13,414 nucleotides of DNA, taken from the NCBI GenBank assembly GCA_937894665.1, contig CALAWF010000110.1, forward strand, positions 1-13,414, given 5' to 3'. Within the stretch, counting starts at the first letter, position 1. Every line of letters begins with the position of its first letter. The translations under genes were made by a program, and so were the position numbers. Origin of the DNA: an uncultured bacterium (GTDB lineage: Bacteria; Cyanobacteriota; Vampirovibrionia; Gastranaerophilales; Gastranaerophilaceae). The notes below the pieces were generated by a model, which ran no database searches, was not told the origin of the DNA, and saw only the letters and a list, made by a program, of their open reading frames with translations. Positions 6,941-13,266 of the stretch are shown here, in pieces.

Positions 6941-7341
6941 TTTTTTATTTTTTTCAGATAATCTTCAAAATGTTTTATGTTAACTTTATACCCGCATCCA
7001 TCATGAAGTTTTGCGGGATACGAAATTCTTTTGACAGGGTATTTTCTACACATTCTAGGACGGTTTTTGTAATCTGAACACAAACCTTCAGGAGTAACTA
7101 ATTTGCATGCAAAAATAAGATTTCCCAATTCGTCTTTTCCTTTTATATAAAATCTTTTATACGTTGGAAAAATTGTTTGCATAATCTTAAATTCTTCTTC
7201 GGTATAAGTGTCAACACTATACATATAATTACAGCATTTGCCGCATTTTTTACAGCTACCAGTAATTTCATACGTCATTCTTTCCGGAACAAAATATGAC
7301 AAAAATTCGTAGAATGCAGATTTAATCAAATCTATTATCAT
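6937..7341 (-). CDS. YkgJ-type zinc/iron-chelating cysteine-cluster protein
   Basis: The 134-residue protein shows the full CxxCxxCC family pattern: CKKCGKCCNYMYS near residues 31-43, then CKLVTPEGLCSDYKNRPRMC with the usual C-Y-x-x-RP-x-x-CRKYP ending. The cysteines are thought to bind a zinc or iron ion; the cellular role of the family is poorly defined. There is no signal peptide, although the N-terminus is moderately hydrophobic. The ATG at 7341 has no Shine-Dalgarno. Instead an extended -10 (TGCTAAAAT) ends 6 nt upstream, so the mRNA may be leaderless. Its 3' end overlaps the convergent TolC gene by 4 bp with no terminator between them, so antisense read-through is possible. Confidence 0.88.
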   Translation of the reverse strand: MIIDLIKSAFYEFLSYFVPERMTYEITGSCKKCGKCCNYMYSVDTYTEEEFKIMQTIFPTYKRFYIKGKDELGNLIFACKLVTPEGLCSDYKNRPRMCRKYPVKRISYPAKLHDGCGYKVNIKHFEDYLKKIKN

Positions 7342-7347
7342 ACAAAC

Positions 7348-7356
7348 ATTTTAGCA
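7348..7356 (-). promoter_or_regulatory. Extended -10 promoter placing the start at the YkgJ-type ATG
   Basis: TGCTAAAAT on the minus strand has the TGn extension and ends exactly 6 nt before the ATG at 7341, so the expected +1 is the A of the start codon. No -35 match and no ribosome binding site are seen. Confidence 0.55.
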
Positions 7357-7451
7357 CAATAAAATGTTGGTATTTAAAGCCGTGCAAGGATTTTTTAAGA
7401 TTGTTAATTTTTGGTTAAAAAAGACGGGTTTTATGCAAAACGGATAAATAA

Positions 7452-7457
7452 TATAAG
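7452..7457 (+). promoter_or_regulatory. Possible -10 box of the hsp20 gene
   Basis: TATAAG is one base from consensus, with a weak TTTATG 16 bases upstream. It would give a ~40-nt leader. No CIRCE element (TTAGCACTC-N9-GAGTGCTAA) is present, so HrcA control is not supported. Confidence 0.3.
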
Positions 7458-7502
7458 TGTAGTTGATAAGTAGAGACTAAAAGAAATTGAAAGGAGTGTA
7501 TT

Positions 7503-7958
7503 ATGAGATTTTTATTAAAGAAAGCACCTGATAATTTTATTAAATCAGTAAACGATGAAATTAGTTCTATTTTGAACAGACATTTTGACAATTACTATCC
7601 GGATTATGGATATGAAGAAGACATGGACAAATTATCAATGCCTGTAGAAGTAACAGACAAAGATAAAGAATATGATATAAGAGCCGAATTGCCTGGCGTA
7701 AAAAAAGAAGACCTTGATATTGATGTTGAAAAGAATTACATCACAATCAGAGCTAAAAAAGAAGAAGAAAAGAAAGAAAACGATAAATTCTTCAAAAAAT
7801 CAGAATTCAGATATGGTGAATTTGCTAGATCAGTTTATCTTCCTCAAGAAATTGATATTGAAAAAACGGAAGCTAAACTTGAACACGGCGTTTTGAAAAT
7901 TCAAGCACCAAAATTGTATGAAACCAAAGATTCTGTTAAAAAACTTACTGTTAAGTAA
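7503..7958 (+). CDS. Small heat shock protein, Hsp20/alpha-crystallin family
   Basis: Hsp20 proteins are ATP-independent holdases that bind unfolding proteins in the cytoplasm. This 151-residue protein has a variable N-terminal arm (about 1-45) and an alpha-crystallin domain (about 47-140). The domain shows AELPGVKKEDLDIDVE, YGEFARSVYLP and the family hallmark GVLKIQAPK. A C-terminal LTV takes the place of the I-x-I anchor used in oligomer assembly. The length is typical. The start is firm: AAAGGAG lies 7 nt before the ATG. It is a single-gene unit, divergent from the YkgJ-type gene and convergent with the DUF6812-like gene. Confidence 0.95.
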   Translation: MRFLLKKAPDNFIKSVNDEISSILNRHFDNYYPDYGYEEDMDKLSMPVEVTDKDKEYDIRAELPGVKKEDLDIDVEKNYITIRAKKEEEKKENDKFFKKSEFRYGEFARSVYLPQEIDIEKTEAKLEHGVLKIQAPKLYETKDSVKKLTVK

Positions 7959-7967
7959 TTAAATATA

Positions 7968-7996
7968 AGCAGTGGAAAGTAAAACTTTCCACTGCT
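7968..7996. terminator. Perfect 13-bp hairpin downstream of hsp20
   Basis: AGCAGTGGAAAGT and ACTTTCCACTGCT form a perfect 13-bp stem around an AAA loop, starting 10 nt after the stop codon. There is no T-tract on either side, so it is not a textbook intrinsic terminator. It may act as a 3' stability hairpin or a Rho-assisted stop. Confidence 0.55.
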
Positions 7997-8026
7997 ACCG
8001 AATCTTGTGAAACAACTTTATATACA

Positions 8027-8060
8027 AAAAACATTCCAGAAGAAAATCTGAAACGTTTTT
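8027..8060 (-). terminator. Rho-independent terminator of the DUF6812-like gene
   Basis: On the minus strand AAAAACGTTTCAGA and TCTGGAATGTTTTT pair over 14 bp with G:U wobbles around a 6-nt loop, and a U-run follows. The plus-strand transcript would have A:C mismatches, so the element is directed at the gene ending at 8085. Confidence 0.8.
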
Positions 8061-8084
8061 ATTATACTAAACTTTTTTCAAAAC

Positions 8085-8432
8085 TTAGAAAGGTTTTGTT
8101 TGGTTCAATTTCAAACGTAATTCTCTAAATCTGGAAATATCTTCTTGTGTTTTTCCTGAATCTTTGAATACTGCTTGCGTTGTTGGGTGAACCATAAGAA
8201 CATAATCCATGTGGATTTCTAAGAAATTGTATCTTCTAGGAGATTGGTTTCCAACACGAGGATAAATTTCTGCATTAGTTACCGCTAAAAATCTTCTTTC
8301 TCTATCATTCAAAAGGTCAGTAAGTTCTCTATTTGTATTTGTATATTTTGATACGTGAACCACACCTTTAATATCATGGTCTGCGGTTAAAATTGTTACT
8401 TCTATAGGAACTGTATCACTATGTTTTGCCAT
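8085..8432 (-). CDS. DUF6812-like small protein, function unknown
   Basis: The 115-residue soluble protein begins with a strand-rich segment (PIEVTILTADHDIKGVVHVS), continues with RELTDLLNDRERRFLAVTNAEIY, and then IHMDYVLMVHP. This layout, a small beta-domain with the phrases RELTDLLN and FLAVTNAEIYP, matches what I recall of DUF6812 proteins, but the assignment is from memory of the family pattern. The last ~25 residues are a charged helix. The start is firm, with AGAGGA 7 nt before the ATG and a good promoter behind it. It is a monocistronic gene with its own terminator, which suggests independent and perhaps substantial expression. No function can be given. Confidence 0.8.
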   Translation of the reverse strand: MAKHSDTVPIEVTILTADHDIKGVVHVSKYTNTNRELTDLLNDRERRFLAVTNAEIYPRVGNQSPRRYNFLEIHMDYVLMVHPTTQAVFKDSGKTQEDISRFRELRLKLNQTKPF

Positions 8433-8461
8433 TTTATTATCCTCTATCTCTTCTTTTTATA

Positions 8462-8490
8462 AGTATATTATATTTTGCGGGAATTGTCTA
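8462..8490 (-). promoter_or_regulatory. Sigma-70-type promoter of the DUF6812-like gene
   Basis: On the minus strand TAGACA (5 of 6) and TATACT (5 of 6) are separated by 17 bases. Transcription should start near 8455, giving a leader of about 23 nt that includes the Shine-Dalgarno AGAGGA. Confidence 0.75.
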
Positions 8491-8509
8491 TATGTTAAAT
8501 TTTCTCAAC

Positions 8510-9370
8510 TTACTTTTTAAATCTTCCGCCATAAACTTCGTGAACATCTACAACTGAAACAAATGCGTTAGAATCAATTTCCTTGATTATATCGAGCATT
8601 TTTGGAAGTTCAAGACGAGAAATTACGCAATAAATCAAATCCTTATCTTGACCCGTATATCCGCCAATACCTTGCAGATAAGTAACACTGATGTCCAATT
8701 TTTCAATCAATTCCTGACCGATTGCAGTTGCTTCATCACTGATAATTCTTACAGATTTAGAACTGTTCAAACCTTCCATTACCATATCAATAACTTTTGA
8801 TGCTATAAAATAGGTCAAAATAGAATACATAGCACTTTCCCAACTAAAAACTTTACCTGCTACAAGATAAATGAAAACATTTATCCCCATAATAAATTCG
8901 CCAACTGAGCAGCCAAATCTTCTGGATACAACAAGTGAAAGCATTTCGGTACCGTCTAATGAACCTTCGTGTTTTAGAATTACACCAACACCAAAGCCCA
9001 ATATCATACCGCCAAAAACAGTTGATAAAAGCAAATCACCGGTAACTTTATAATGATGAAAAATATTCAAAAACAATGCCAAAATAATGTTTGCATATAC
9101 AGTTTGAACAACAAACTTTGCCCCCATTTTTTTGAAAGCCATAATGATAAATGGCGTGTTTATAATCAAAATTAGCAAGCCTAAATTTAATTTTGTAATA
9201 TGGCTCACAATCATTGAAATACCGATTACACCACCATCGATAATATTATTTGGAACTAAAAAAGATTCTAATGCAAAAGCCGTAATAATTGCCCCAACAG
9301 TTAAAAACAAAAGATTTTTAACCCATTTCATAAATTTCGCAAATTTTGAAACTTCTGCACTTTTTTCCAT
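8510..9370 (-). CDS. YitT-family membrane protein with C-terminal DUF2179 domain
   Basis: The 286-residue protein has five or six predicted membrane helices between about residues 18 and 200. It carries the family glycine motifs NIIDGGVIGISMI (first loop) and GSLDGTE (second half). From about 205 to 280 it has the cytosolic DUF2179 domain (YLQGIGGYTGQDKDLIYCVISRLE, then FVSVVDVHEVYGG). The transport substrate of YitT proteins is not established. The ATG is one base after the stop codon of cdaA and has only a weak ribosome binding site, so it likely depends on translational coupling to the c-di-AMP synthase. It is the last gene of the lysA-cdaA unit. I see no terminator before the next gene's promoter. 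Confidence 0.9.
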   Translation of the reverse strand: MEKSAEVSKFAKFMKWVKNLLFLTVGAIITAFALESFLVPNNIIDGGVIGISMIVSHITKLNLGLLILIINTPFIIMAFKKMGAKFVVQTVYANIILALFLNIFHHYKVTGDLLLSTVFGGMILGFGVGVILKHEGSLDGTEMLSLVVSRRFGCSVGEFIMGINVFIYLVAGKVFSWESAMYSILTYFIASKVIDMVMEGLNSSKSVRIISDEATAIGQELIEKLDISVTYLQGIGGYTGQDKDLIYCVISRLELPKMLDIIKEIDSNAFVSVVDVHEVYGGRFKK

Positions 9371-9371
9371 A

Positions 9372-10274
9372 TTATTTCTCGTTTTTCTTTAATGTAATAA
9401 GTTTTTCTAAATTAAATATTGGTTTCTTTTCTTCGTCTTCAACTTTTTTATAACCAAGAATATTTTCTAAATCAGCCTTCAATGTAGGAATATCATCATA
9501 CTTTTTCAATTCCCCATCCATAGTAACTGAAACATCACCAGTTTCTTCTGAAACAACTAAACAAGTCGCATTACTTGATTCTGTCATACCGATTGCGGCT
9601 CTATGACGAGTTCCATATTTCCAACTAAGTTTTGGGTCATCAGTCAATGGCAACAACACGCCGGCAGAAATTATTTTCGAGCCATTAATTACAACTGCTC
9701 CATCGTGAAGAGGAGTATTAACGTGGAAAATGGTTAACAACAATTCTGTAGAAACATCGGCATTCAAAATTGTTCCAACATCGTGATAAGTATTACTCAA
9801 ATCTTTTTGGAATACGATTAACGCTCCAGTATGAGATTTTGATAAATATTTTACAGCTTCAATAATTTCTTTTATTACATCAATTGATTTATTATCAACA
9901 GTTTTCTTTTCGTTATAAAAGAGTTTTTTAAAGAAATCAATCTGGCCTAAATAACCCAAAAATCTACGAAGTTCAGGTTGAAAAATTACAATCAAACTTA
10001 ACGCAACAAAGATTACAATTGATTTTAAAAATCCACCAATAATAGTTAAATCTAAAGCAATCAAAAGTTCACTGATTACCCACATAAATACCAAAACAAT
10101 TGCACCTTTTACAAATTTTTCAGAATGAGTATTGCGAATAAATTTTTGGTAAAAAATCATCAAAATAGACACAATTATTAAAACTTCAAAAATATTTTTC
10201 CAACCCAAAGTATCCTTCAAATACAAAGGCCAAGAGTTAATAAAGTTTTGAAATAAAATAAATAAATTGTCCAT
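9372..10274 (-). CDS. cdaA: Diadenylate cyclase CdaA (c-di-AMP synthase)
   Basis: CdaA joins two ATP molecules into c-di-AMP, a second messenger for potassium, osmotic and cell-wall control. The 300-residue protein has three N-terminal membrane helices (about 28-46, 55-75, 80-98), then PELRRFLG, then a DisA_N catalytic domain. The catalytic motifs are intact: LHDGAVV (DGA 191-193) and GTRHRAAIG (RHR 223-225), with SEETG at 242-246. One departure from the common SE-TDA wording is TESSNA at 231-236. No CdaR/YbbR partner gene follows, unlike in Firmicutes. The ATG shares its A with the lysA stop (TAATG), and yitT starts one base downstream, so all three are probably translated in a coupled way. 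lysA-cdaA adjacency is also known in cyanobacteria. Confidence 0.95.
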   Translation of the reverse strand: MDNLFILFQNFINSWPLYLKDTLGWKNIFEVLIIVSILMIFYQKFIRNTHSEKFVKGAIVLVFMWVISELLIALDLTIIGGFLKSIVIFVALSLIVIFQPELRRFLGYLGQIDFFKKLFYNEKKTVDNKSIDVIKEIIEAVKYLSKSHTGALIVFQKDLSNTYHDVGTILNADVSTELLLTIFHVNTPLHDGAVVINGSKIISAGVLLPLTDDPKLSWKYGTRHRAAIGMTESSNATCLVVSEETGDVSVTMDGELKKYDDIPTLKADLENILGYKKVEDEEKKPIFNLEKLITLKKNEK

Positions 10275-11605
10275 TATCTTTTTATCCTATCAGGAATTAC
10301 ATCGTGCGAAATTATATCATCTAAAGATTCTCTCTTTACAATAATATCAGATTGAGAATCATTTACTAGAACCATTGCAGGCTTTTGAACTCGGTTATAA
10401 TTTGAAGCCATTGAATAGTTATAAGCCCCCGTATTATAAACACAAAGGACATCCCCTTCTTCAGGTTTTGGCAATTCGATTTCTTTAATCAAAATATCTC
10501 CGGATTCGCAAAATCTTCCTGCAACTGTAACCTTTTCCAAAGTTTCATCTTCTTTTTTATTTGCAATTTCAGCCAAATATTCAGCTTGATACATTGACGG
10601 ACGAGGATTGTCTGCCATTCCACCATCAATTGCAATATATTTTCTTCCGTGTGGAACTTGTTTTGAACTGCCAATTGTATATAAAGTTACACCAGAAGTT
10701 GAAATAATACTTCTACCTGGTTCTAAAAATACTGTTGGAGGCTCTACATTATATTTTTCTACAACTTCATGTAATTTTTCTACAATCAATTCACCAATTT
10801 CATAAGTTGAAGGAGGAAGGTCTTTTTCAGTATATTTAACCCCTAAACCACCACCAATATTGATTTCGTCAAGTTTTAGTCCAAATTTTTTATCCAATCT
10901 TGAAATTTCTCTAACCAAAATTTCAATTTCATCCGGATAAATACTTGTTTCAAAAATTTGAGAACCGATATGAGCATGAAGCCCGTGTAGTCTGATATTT
11001 TTGTACTCATTAACAATCAATTCAACAGCTTCATCAATTTGAGTTAAGTCAAAACCGAACTTAGAATCTAAATGACCGGTCTGAATATATTCGTGCGTAT
11101 GGCACTCAATCCCTGGGGTTATTCTCAAAAGAATATCAACCATTACATTTTTACTTTGAACAATTTCATTAAGCAATGCTAATTCAAAGAAATTGTCAAC
11201 AGAAATTCTTCCAACACCTAAATCTAATGCAAGATTTAATTCATCATAAGACTTGTTGCTGCCATTAAACAACACATGGCTCATATCAACACCAGCATTA
11301 TGAACGGTATAAATTTCCCCACCAGAAACAGTGTCAAAACCAAAACCTTCTTCGTCTAAAATCTTAGAAAGCGCACTTGTACATAGTGCTTTTGAAGCAT
11401 ACATCATGTGAGTTTTTGGATATTTTGCAAATGCTTTTTTATAATCACGACAAATAGAACGCAAAGTAGCTTCATCAATAACATACAATGGAGTATCGTA
11501 TTTTTGAACCAAATCAACAGCATCACATCCGCCTATTTCGATATTGCCGGCAGAATTTCTCTTGATGGTTACCGGTTTTAACAATTGGTTAGTGCTTGAT
11601 GCCAT
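10274..11605 (-). CDS. lysA: Diaminopimelate decarboxylase LysA
   Basis: LysA decarboxylates meso-diaminopimelate to L-lysine using PLP, so it also drains a peptidoglycan precursor. The 443-residue protein is a fold-type III enzyme. The PLP lysine is Lys72 in YASKA, the phosphate-binding glycine run is INIGGGLGVKY, and HAHIGSQIFE, EPGRSII, GRFCESGDIL and GAYNYSMASNYN are the usual substrate and dimer-interface motifs. The start at 11605 is chosen because AAGGAG lies 5 nt before it. A frame extending to a TTG at 11668 has no such signal. The gene follows the small winged-helix-like gene by 75 bp and overlaps cdaA by one base. Confidence 0.96.
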   Translation of the reverse strand: MASSTNQLLKPVTIKRNSAGNIEIGGCDAVDLVQKYDTPLYVIDEATLRSICRDYKKAFAKYPKTHMMYASKALCTSALSKILDEEGFGFDTVSGGEIYTVHNAGVDMSHVLFNGSNKSYDELNLALDLGVGRISVDNFFELALLNEIVQSKNVMVDILLRITPGIECHTHEYIQTGHLDSKFGFDLTQIDEAVELIVNEYKNIRLHGLHAHIGSQIFETSIYPDEIEILVREISRLDKKFGLKLDEINIGGGLGVKYTEKDLPPSTYEIGELIVEKLHEVVEKYNVEPPTVFLEPGRSIISTSGVTLYTIGSSKQVPHGRKYIAIDGGMADNPRPSMYQAEYLAEIANKKEDETLEKVTVAGRFCESGDILIKEIELPKPEEGDVLCVYNTGAYNYSMASNYNRVQKPAMVLVNDSQSDIIVKRESLDDIISHDVIPDRIKR

Positions 11606-11610
11606 ATTCG

Positions 11611-11616
11611 CTCCTT
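11611..11616 (-). promoter_or_regulatory. Shine-Dalgarno deciding the lysA start
   Basis: AAGGAG on the minus strand lies 5 nt before the ATG at 11605. It is the strongest ribosome binding site in this operon and rules against the 21-residue longer form. Confidence 0.85.
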
Positions 11617-11680
11617 GTAGTGTAGTTCTCTTTTTTATAATAACATACTTGATTTGATTTTTATACAAAAAATTTTATTT

Positions 11681-12004
11681 TTAATATGAAAAATACTTGT
11701 CAAAATCAACATCATCAAAACTGCATAAAAGCATATAAGTTTCATCATCTTCATCCATTCTTTGGAAGTTGTATTCATTGAATTTCCAATACTTGGGGTT
11801 TATGCCTTTTACTCTAACGATGTCTTTTTCTTTTAGGATATTTAATTTCTTTTTCACAATATCAAGCGGAAGATTTACACGTTTTGCAAGTTCAACCGCA
11901 GTGATACCATCCTCGGAATTGCATTTTTCAGGAGTCAAAAACATCAACTCCAAACCGACAGACTTTAAATCTTTATCCTCATCTTGTGGGTTAGAAATAT
12001 CCAT
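11681..12004 (-). CDS. Small acidic protein with winged-helix-like domain
   Basis: The 107-residue protein has an acidic N-terminus. From about residue 33 to 70 it has a helix-turn-helix-like segment: DGITAVELAKRVNLPLDIVKKKLNILKEKDIVRVKG reads as helix, turn, recognition helix and wing in the manner of MarR/ArsR-like winged helices. The C-terminal part (DEDDETYMLLCSFDDVDFDKYF) is again acidic. The ATG has no Shine-Dalgarno; TATTAT ends 6 nt before it, which suggests a leaderless transcript. It is the first gene ahead of lysA-cdaA-yitT on the same strand (75 bp to lysA), so it could regulate that operon. No DNA target is seen and the acidic surface is unusual for a DNA binder, so a protein-interaction role is also possible. 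Confidence 0.75.
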   Translation of the reverse strand: MDISNPQDEDKDLKSVGLELMFLTPEKCNSEDGITAVELAKRVNLPLDIVKKKLNILKEKDIVRVKGINPKYWKFNEYNFQRMDEDDETYMLLCSFDDVDFDKYFSY

Positions 12005-12010
12005 AGCTAT

Positions 12011-12016
12011 ATAATA
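12011..12016 (-). promoter_or_regulatory. -10 box 6 nt before the winged-helix-like gene
   Basis: TATTAT on the minus strand ends 6 nt before the ATG at 12004, so the expected +1 is the start codon itself. The -35 region is not recognisable. It would be the main promoter of the lysA operon. Confidence 0.4.
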
Positions 12017-12082
12017 ACTTAAATATATCCCAATAATATCCTATATTTAGTGGACAAATTTTTTATAATGGGAAAAGGGAAT

Positions 12083-12139
12083 AAGTTCATAAAATAAAAA
12101 GTTAATAAGTCTATAGGTCTATAAGTTGATAAGTCTTTT
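12083..12139. repeat. Three diverged copies of AAGTTNATAAGTC
   Basis: AAGTTCATAA (12083-12092), AAGTTAATAAGTCTATA (12099-12115) and AAGTTGATAAGTCTTTT (12123-12139) are direct copies spaced 16 and 24 bases apart. An isolated GTTGATAAGT also occurs at 7462-7471, upstream of hsp20. They lie between the XRE gene and the lysA operon. Function unknown. Confidence 0.45.
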
Positions 12140-12160
12140 AAATGCCAAAAGACATTAACC

Positions 12161-12418
12161 CTACTTGTATAACTCTTCAATATCAAACTTAAACTTATCT
12201 AAATCATCAAATGAAAAAACATCAGCAAGTGTAACCCCTAATGCTCGAGAAATTTTAAACATTGAACTTATTGTTACATCTCGTTTTCCTGCTTCAATCA
12301 TAGCAATATGCGAACGAGAAATATCTGACTCCAAAGACAAATTTTCTTGAGTCAATCCTTTTTCTTTTCGTAATTGCTGAATACGTTGCCCCAACTGTTT
12401 CCTAAAAACATTGCACAT
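12161..12418 (-). CDS. XRE-family helix-turn-helix regulator
   Basis: The 85-residue protein is essentially one Cro/CI-type DNA-binding domain. Residues about 9-65 hold the five helices, including LTQENLSLESDISRSHIAMIE with the classic Q-E-x-L and S-x-S-H-I-x-x-I-E positions, followed by GKRDVTISSMFKISRALGV. A short acidic tail (residues 66-85) follows and there is no sensor domain. Such solo regulators usually bind inverted repeats next to their own gene. A perfect 9-bp dyad lies 30 bp upstream, between it and the divergent prepilin gene, and overlaps its probable -35. The ATG has no Shine-Dalgarno; TAGAAT ends 6 nt before it. Autorepression is the natural inference. What it senses is unknown. 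Confidence 0.9.
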   Translation of the reverse strand: MCNVFRKQLGQRIQQLRKEKGLTQENLSLESDISRSHIAMIEAGKRDVTISSMFKISRALGVTLADVFSFDDLDKFKFDIEELYK

Positions 12419-12424
12419 ATGTAC

Positions 12425-12430
12425 ATTCTA
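12425..12430 (-). promoter_or_regulatory. -10 box 6 nt before the XRE regulator gene
   Basis: TAGAAT (5 of 6) on the minus strand ends 6 nt before the ATG at 12418, predicting a leaderless mRNA. The matching -35 region (17-18 bases upstream) falls on the edge of the 12448-12470 dyad. Confidence 0.45.
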
Positions 12431-12439
12431 TGCTATTAT
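12431..12439 (+). promoter_or_regulatory. Possible extended -10 promoter of the prepilin gene
   Basis: TGCTATTAT has the TGn extension. A start near 12446 would put the dyad immediately downstream of +1, an ideal place for repression, and give a ~54-nt leader. Confidence 0.35.
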
Positions 12440-12447
12440 GCTCGTAT

Positions 12448-12470
12448 TATTGTCGCCATTAGCGACAATA
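12448..12470. promoter_or_regulatory. Perfect 9-bp dyad, likely XRE operator
   Basis: TATTGTCGC and GCGACAATA are perfect inverted copies around CATTA. The dyad lies in the 81-bp gap between the divergent XRE and prepilin genes, overlapping the -35 region of the first and the start region of the second. Size and position fit a dimeric HTH operator. Confidence 0.6.
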
Positions 12471-12499
12471 TATGTTTAAAAATTACTGGAGCTTATATT

Positions 12500-13254
12500 A
12501 TGAAAATGCAAAATTTCAATGGTTTTACACTTGCAGAAGTACTTATAACCCTCGGAATAATCGGGGTTGTTGCAGCAATGACCATTCCAACATTGTTAAC
12601 AAATATCCGCAATAAAGAACTCAAGCCCAATTAAAAAAGACTTATTCTGAGTGGAACCAAATTAGTATGCAGTTTATGGATGATAATGATCAGTCAATAT
12701 CTGATTATGCTGCCGAAAATGGAACTCCTGCATTAATAAAATTATTACCTAAATATGTAAAAGGCGTATCTAAAATTTCAGATTGGGGTTATGGTGTTAA
12801 AGATGAAAATGGCGACAATACAACAACTATGCCATATCGTATTTATGCGATGAAAGGTGGCAGAACAATTCCTCCTTGTGATGCTTATGGTTTTAGAAAT
12901 GACATATCAGGAAAAACTATTTTGTTCGATGATACCCCGCAAAGTGGATTTAATGGTCCAAGGTTATGTATTGATTTAAACGGAGATAAAAGACCCAATA
13001 CGATGGGAATAGATATTTTTTCTTTTCAATTTACAACGGATGGTCATGTTATTCCAGAAGGAACTGAACATCCAAATAATAGGTATCGTGATGTGCATTC
13101 GGGCGGAACAGTAAGAGCATCGCCAACATATTGTAGAGGTGATAACGGACAATATAACACTCTTGCTTGTGCATATTATGCAATTCATGACATCAGCCCC
13201 AAAGGCAACGGCACGTTTTGGAAGGATTTTATTGGCAAAAAACAGTATAAATAA
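12500..13254 (+). pseudogene. Type IV prepilin/pseudopilin-like gene broken by a one-base frameshift
   Basis: Translation from the ATG at 12500 (TGGAG 8 nt upstream) gives a prepilin leader MKMQNFNG, then FTLAEVLITLGIIGVVAAMT with the Glu at position 5 of the mature chain, and stops at 12632. The downstream frame resumes at once in the phase shifted by one base with QAQLKKTYSEWNQISMQFMD and runs to 13254. Adding one base in 12620-12625 (CTC-AAG to CTN-CAA) restores a 251-residue protein. The C-terminal head has the phrase CIDLNGDKRPNTMGIDIFSFQFTTDG, typical of a large prepilin-like family in this kind of bacterium, and five cysteines. Intact members are cleaved by PilD-type peptidase and assembled at the inner membrane. 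It may be a decaying gene, phase variation or a sequencing error. Confidence 0.85.
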
Positions 13255-13266
13255 TTTTAAAGATTA

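Noticed and set aside
7380..7502. CIRCE heat-shock operator upstream of hsp20
   Set aside because: Neither TTAGCACTC nor GAGTGCTAA nor a close variant is present.
9132..9392. 86-codon plus-strand frame antisense to yitT
   Set aside because: It mirrors a low-complexity membrane gene in an AT-rich genome; no start signal and no recognisable domain.
11606..11668. A 21-residue longer LysA opening at a TTG
   Set aside because: There is no ribosome binding site for it, while AAGGAG sits correctly before the ATG at 11605.
11606..11680. Lysine riboswitch ahead of lysA
   Set aside because: The 75-bp gap is far too short for a lysine riboswitch and shows no conserved helices.
12133..12153. GTCTTTT/AAAAGAC stem as terminator of the XRE gene
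   Set aside because: Only a 7-bp AT-rich stem with a 7-nt loop and no U-run; it could arise by chance in this composition.
12620..12634. Programmed ribosomal frameshift in the prepilin gene
   Set aside because: No slippery heptamer or downstream pseudoknot is evident at the junction; a mutation or sequencing error explains it more simply.
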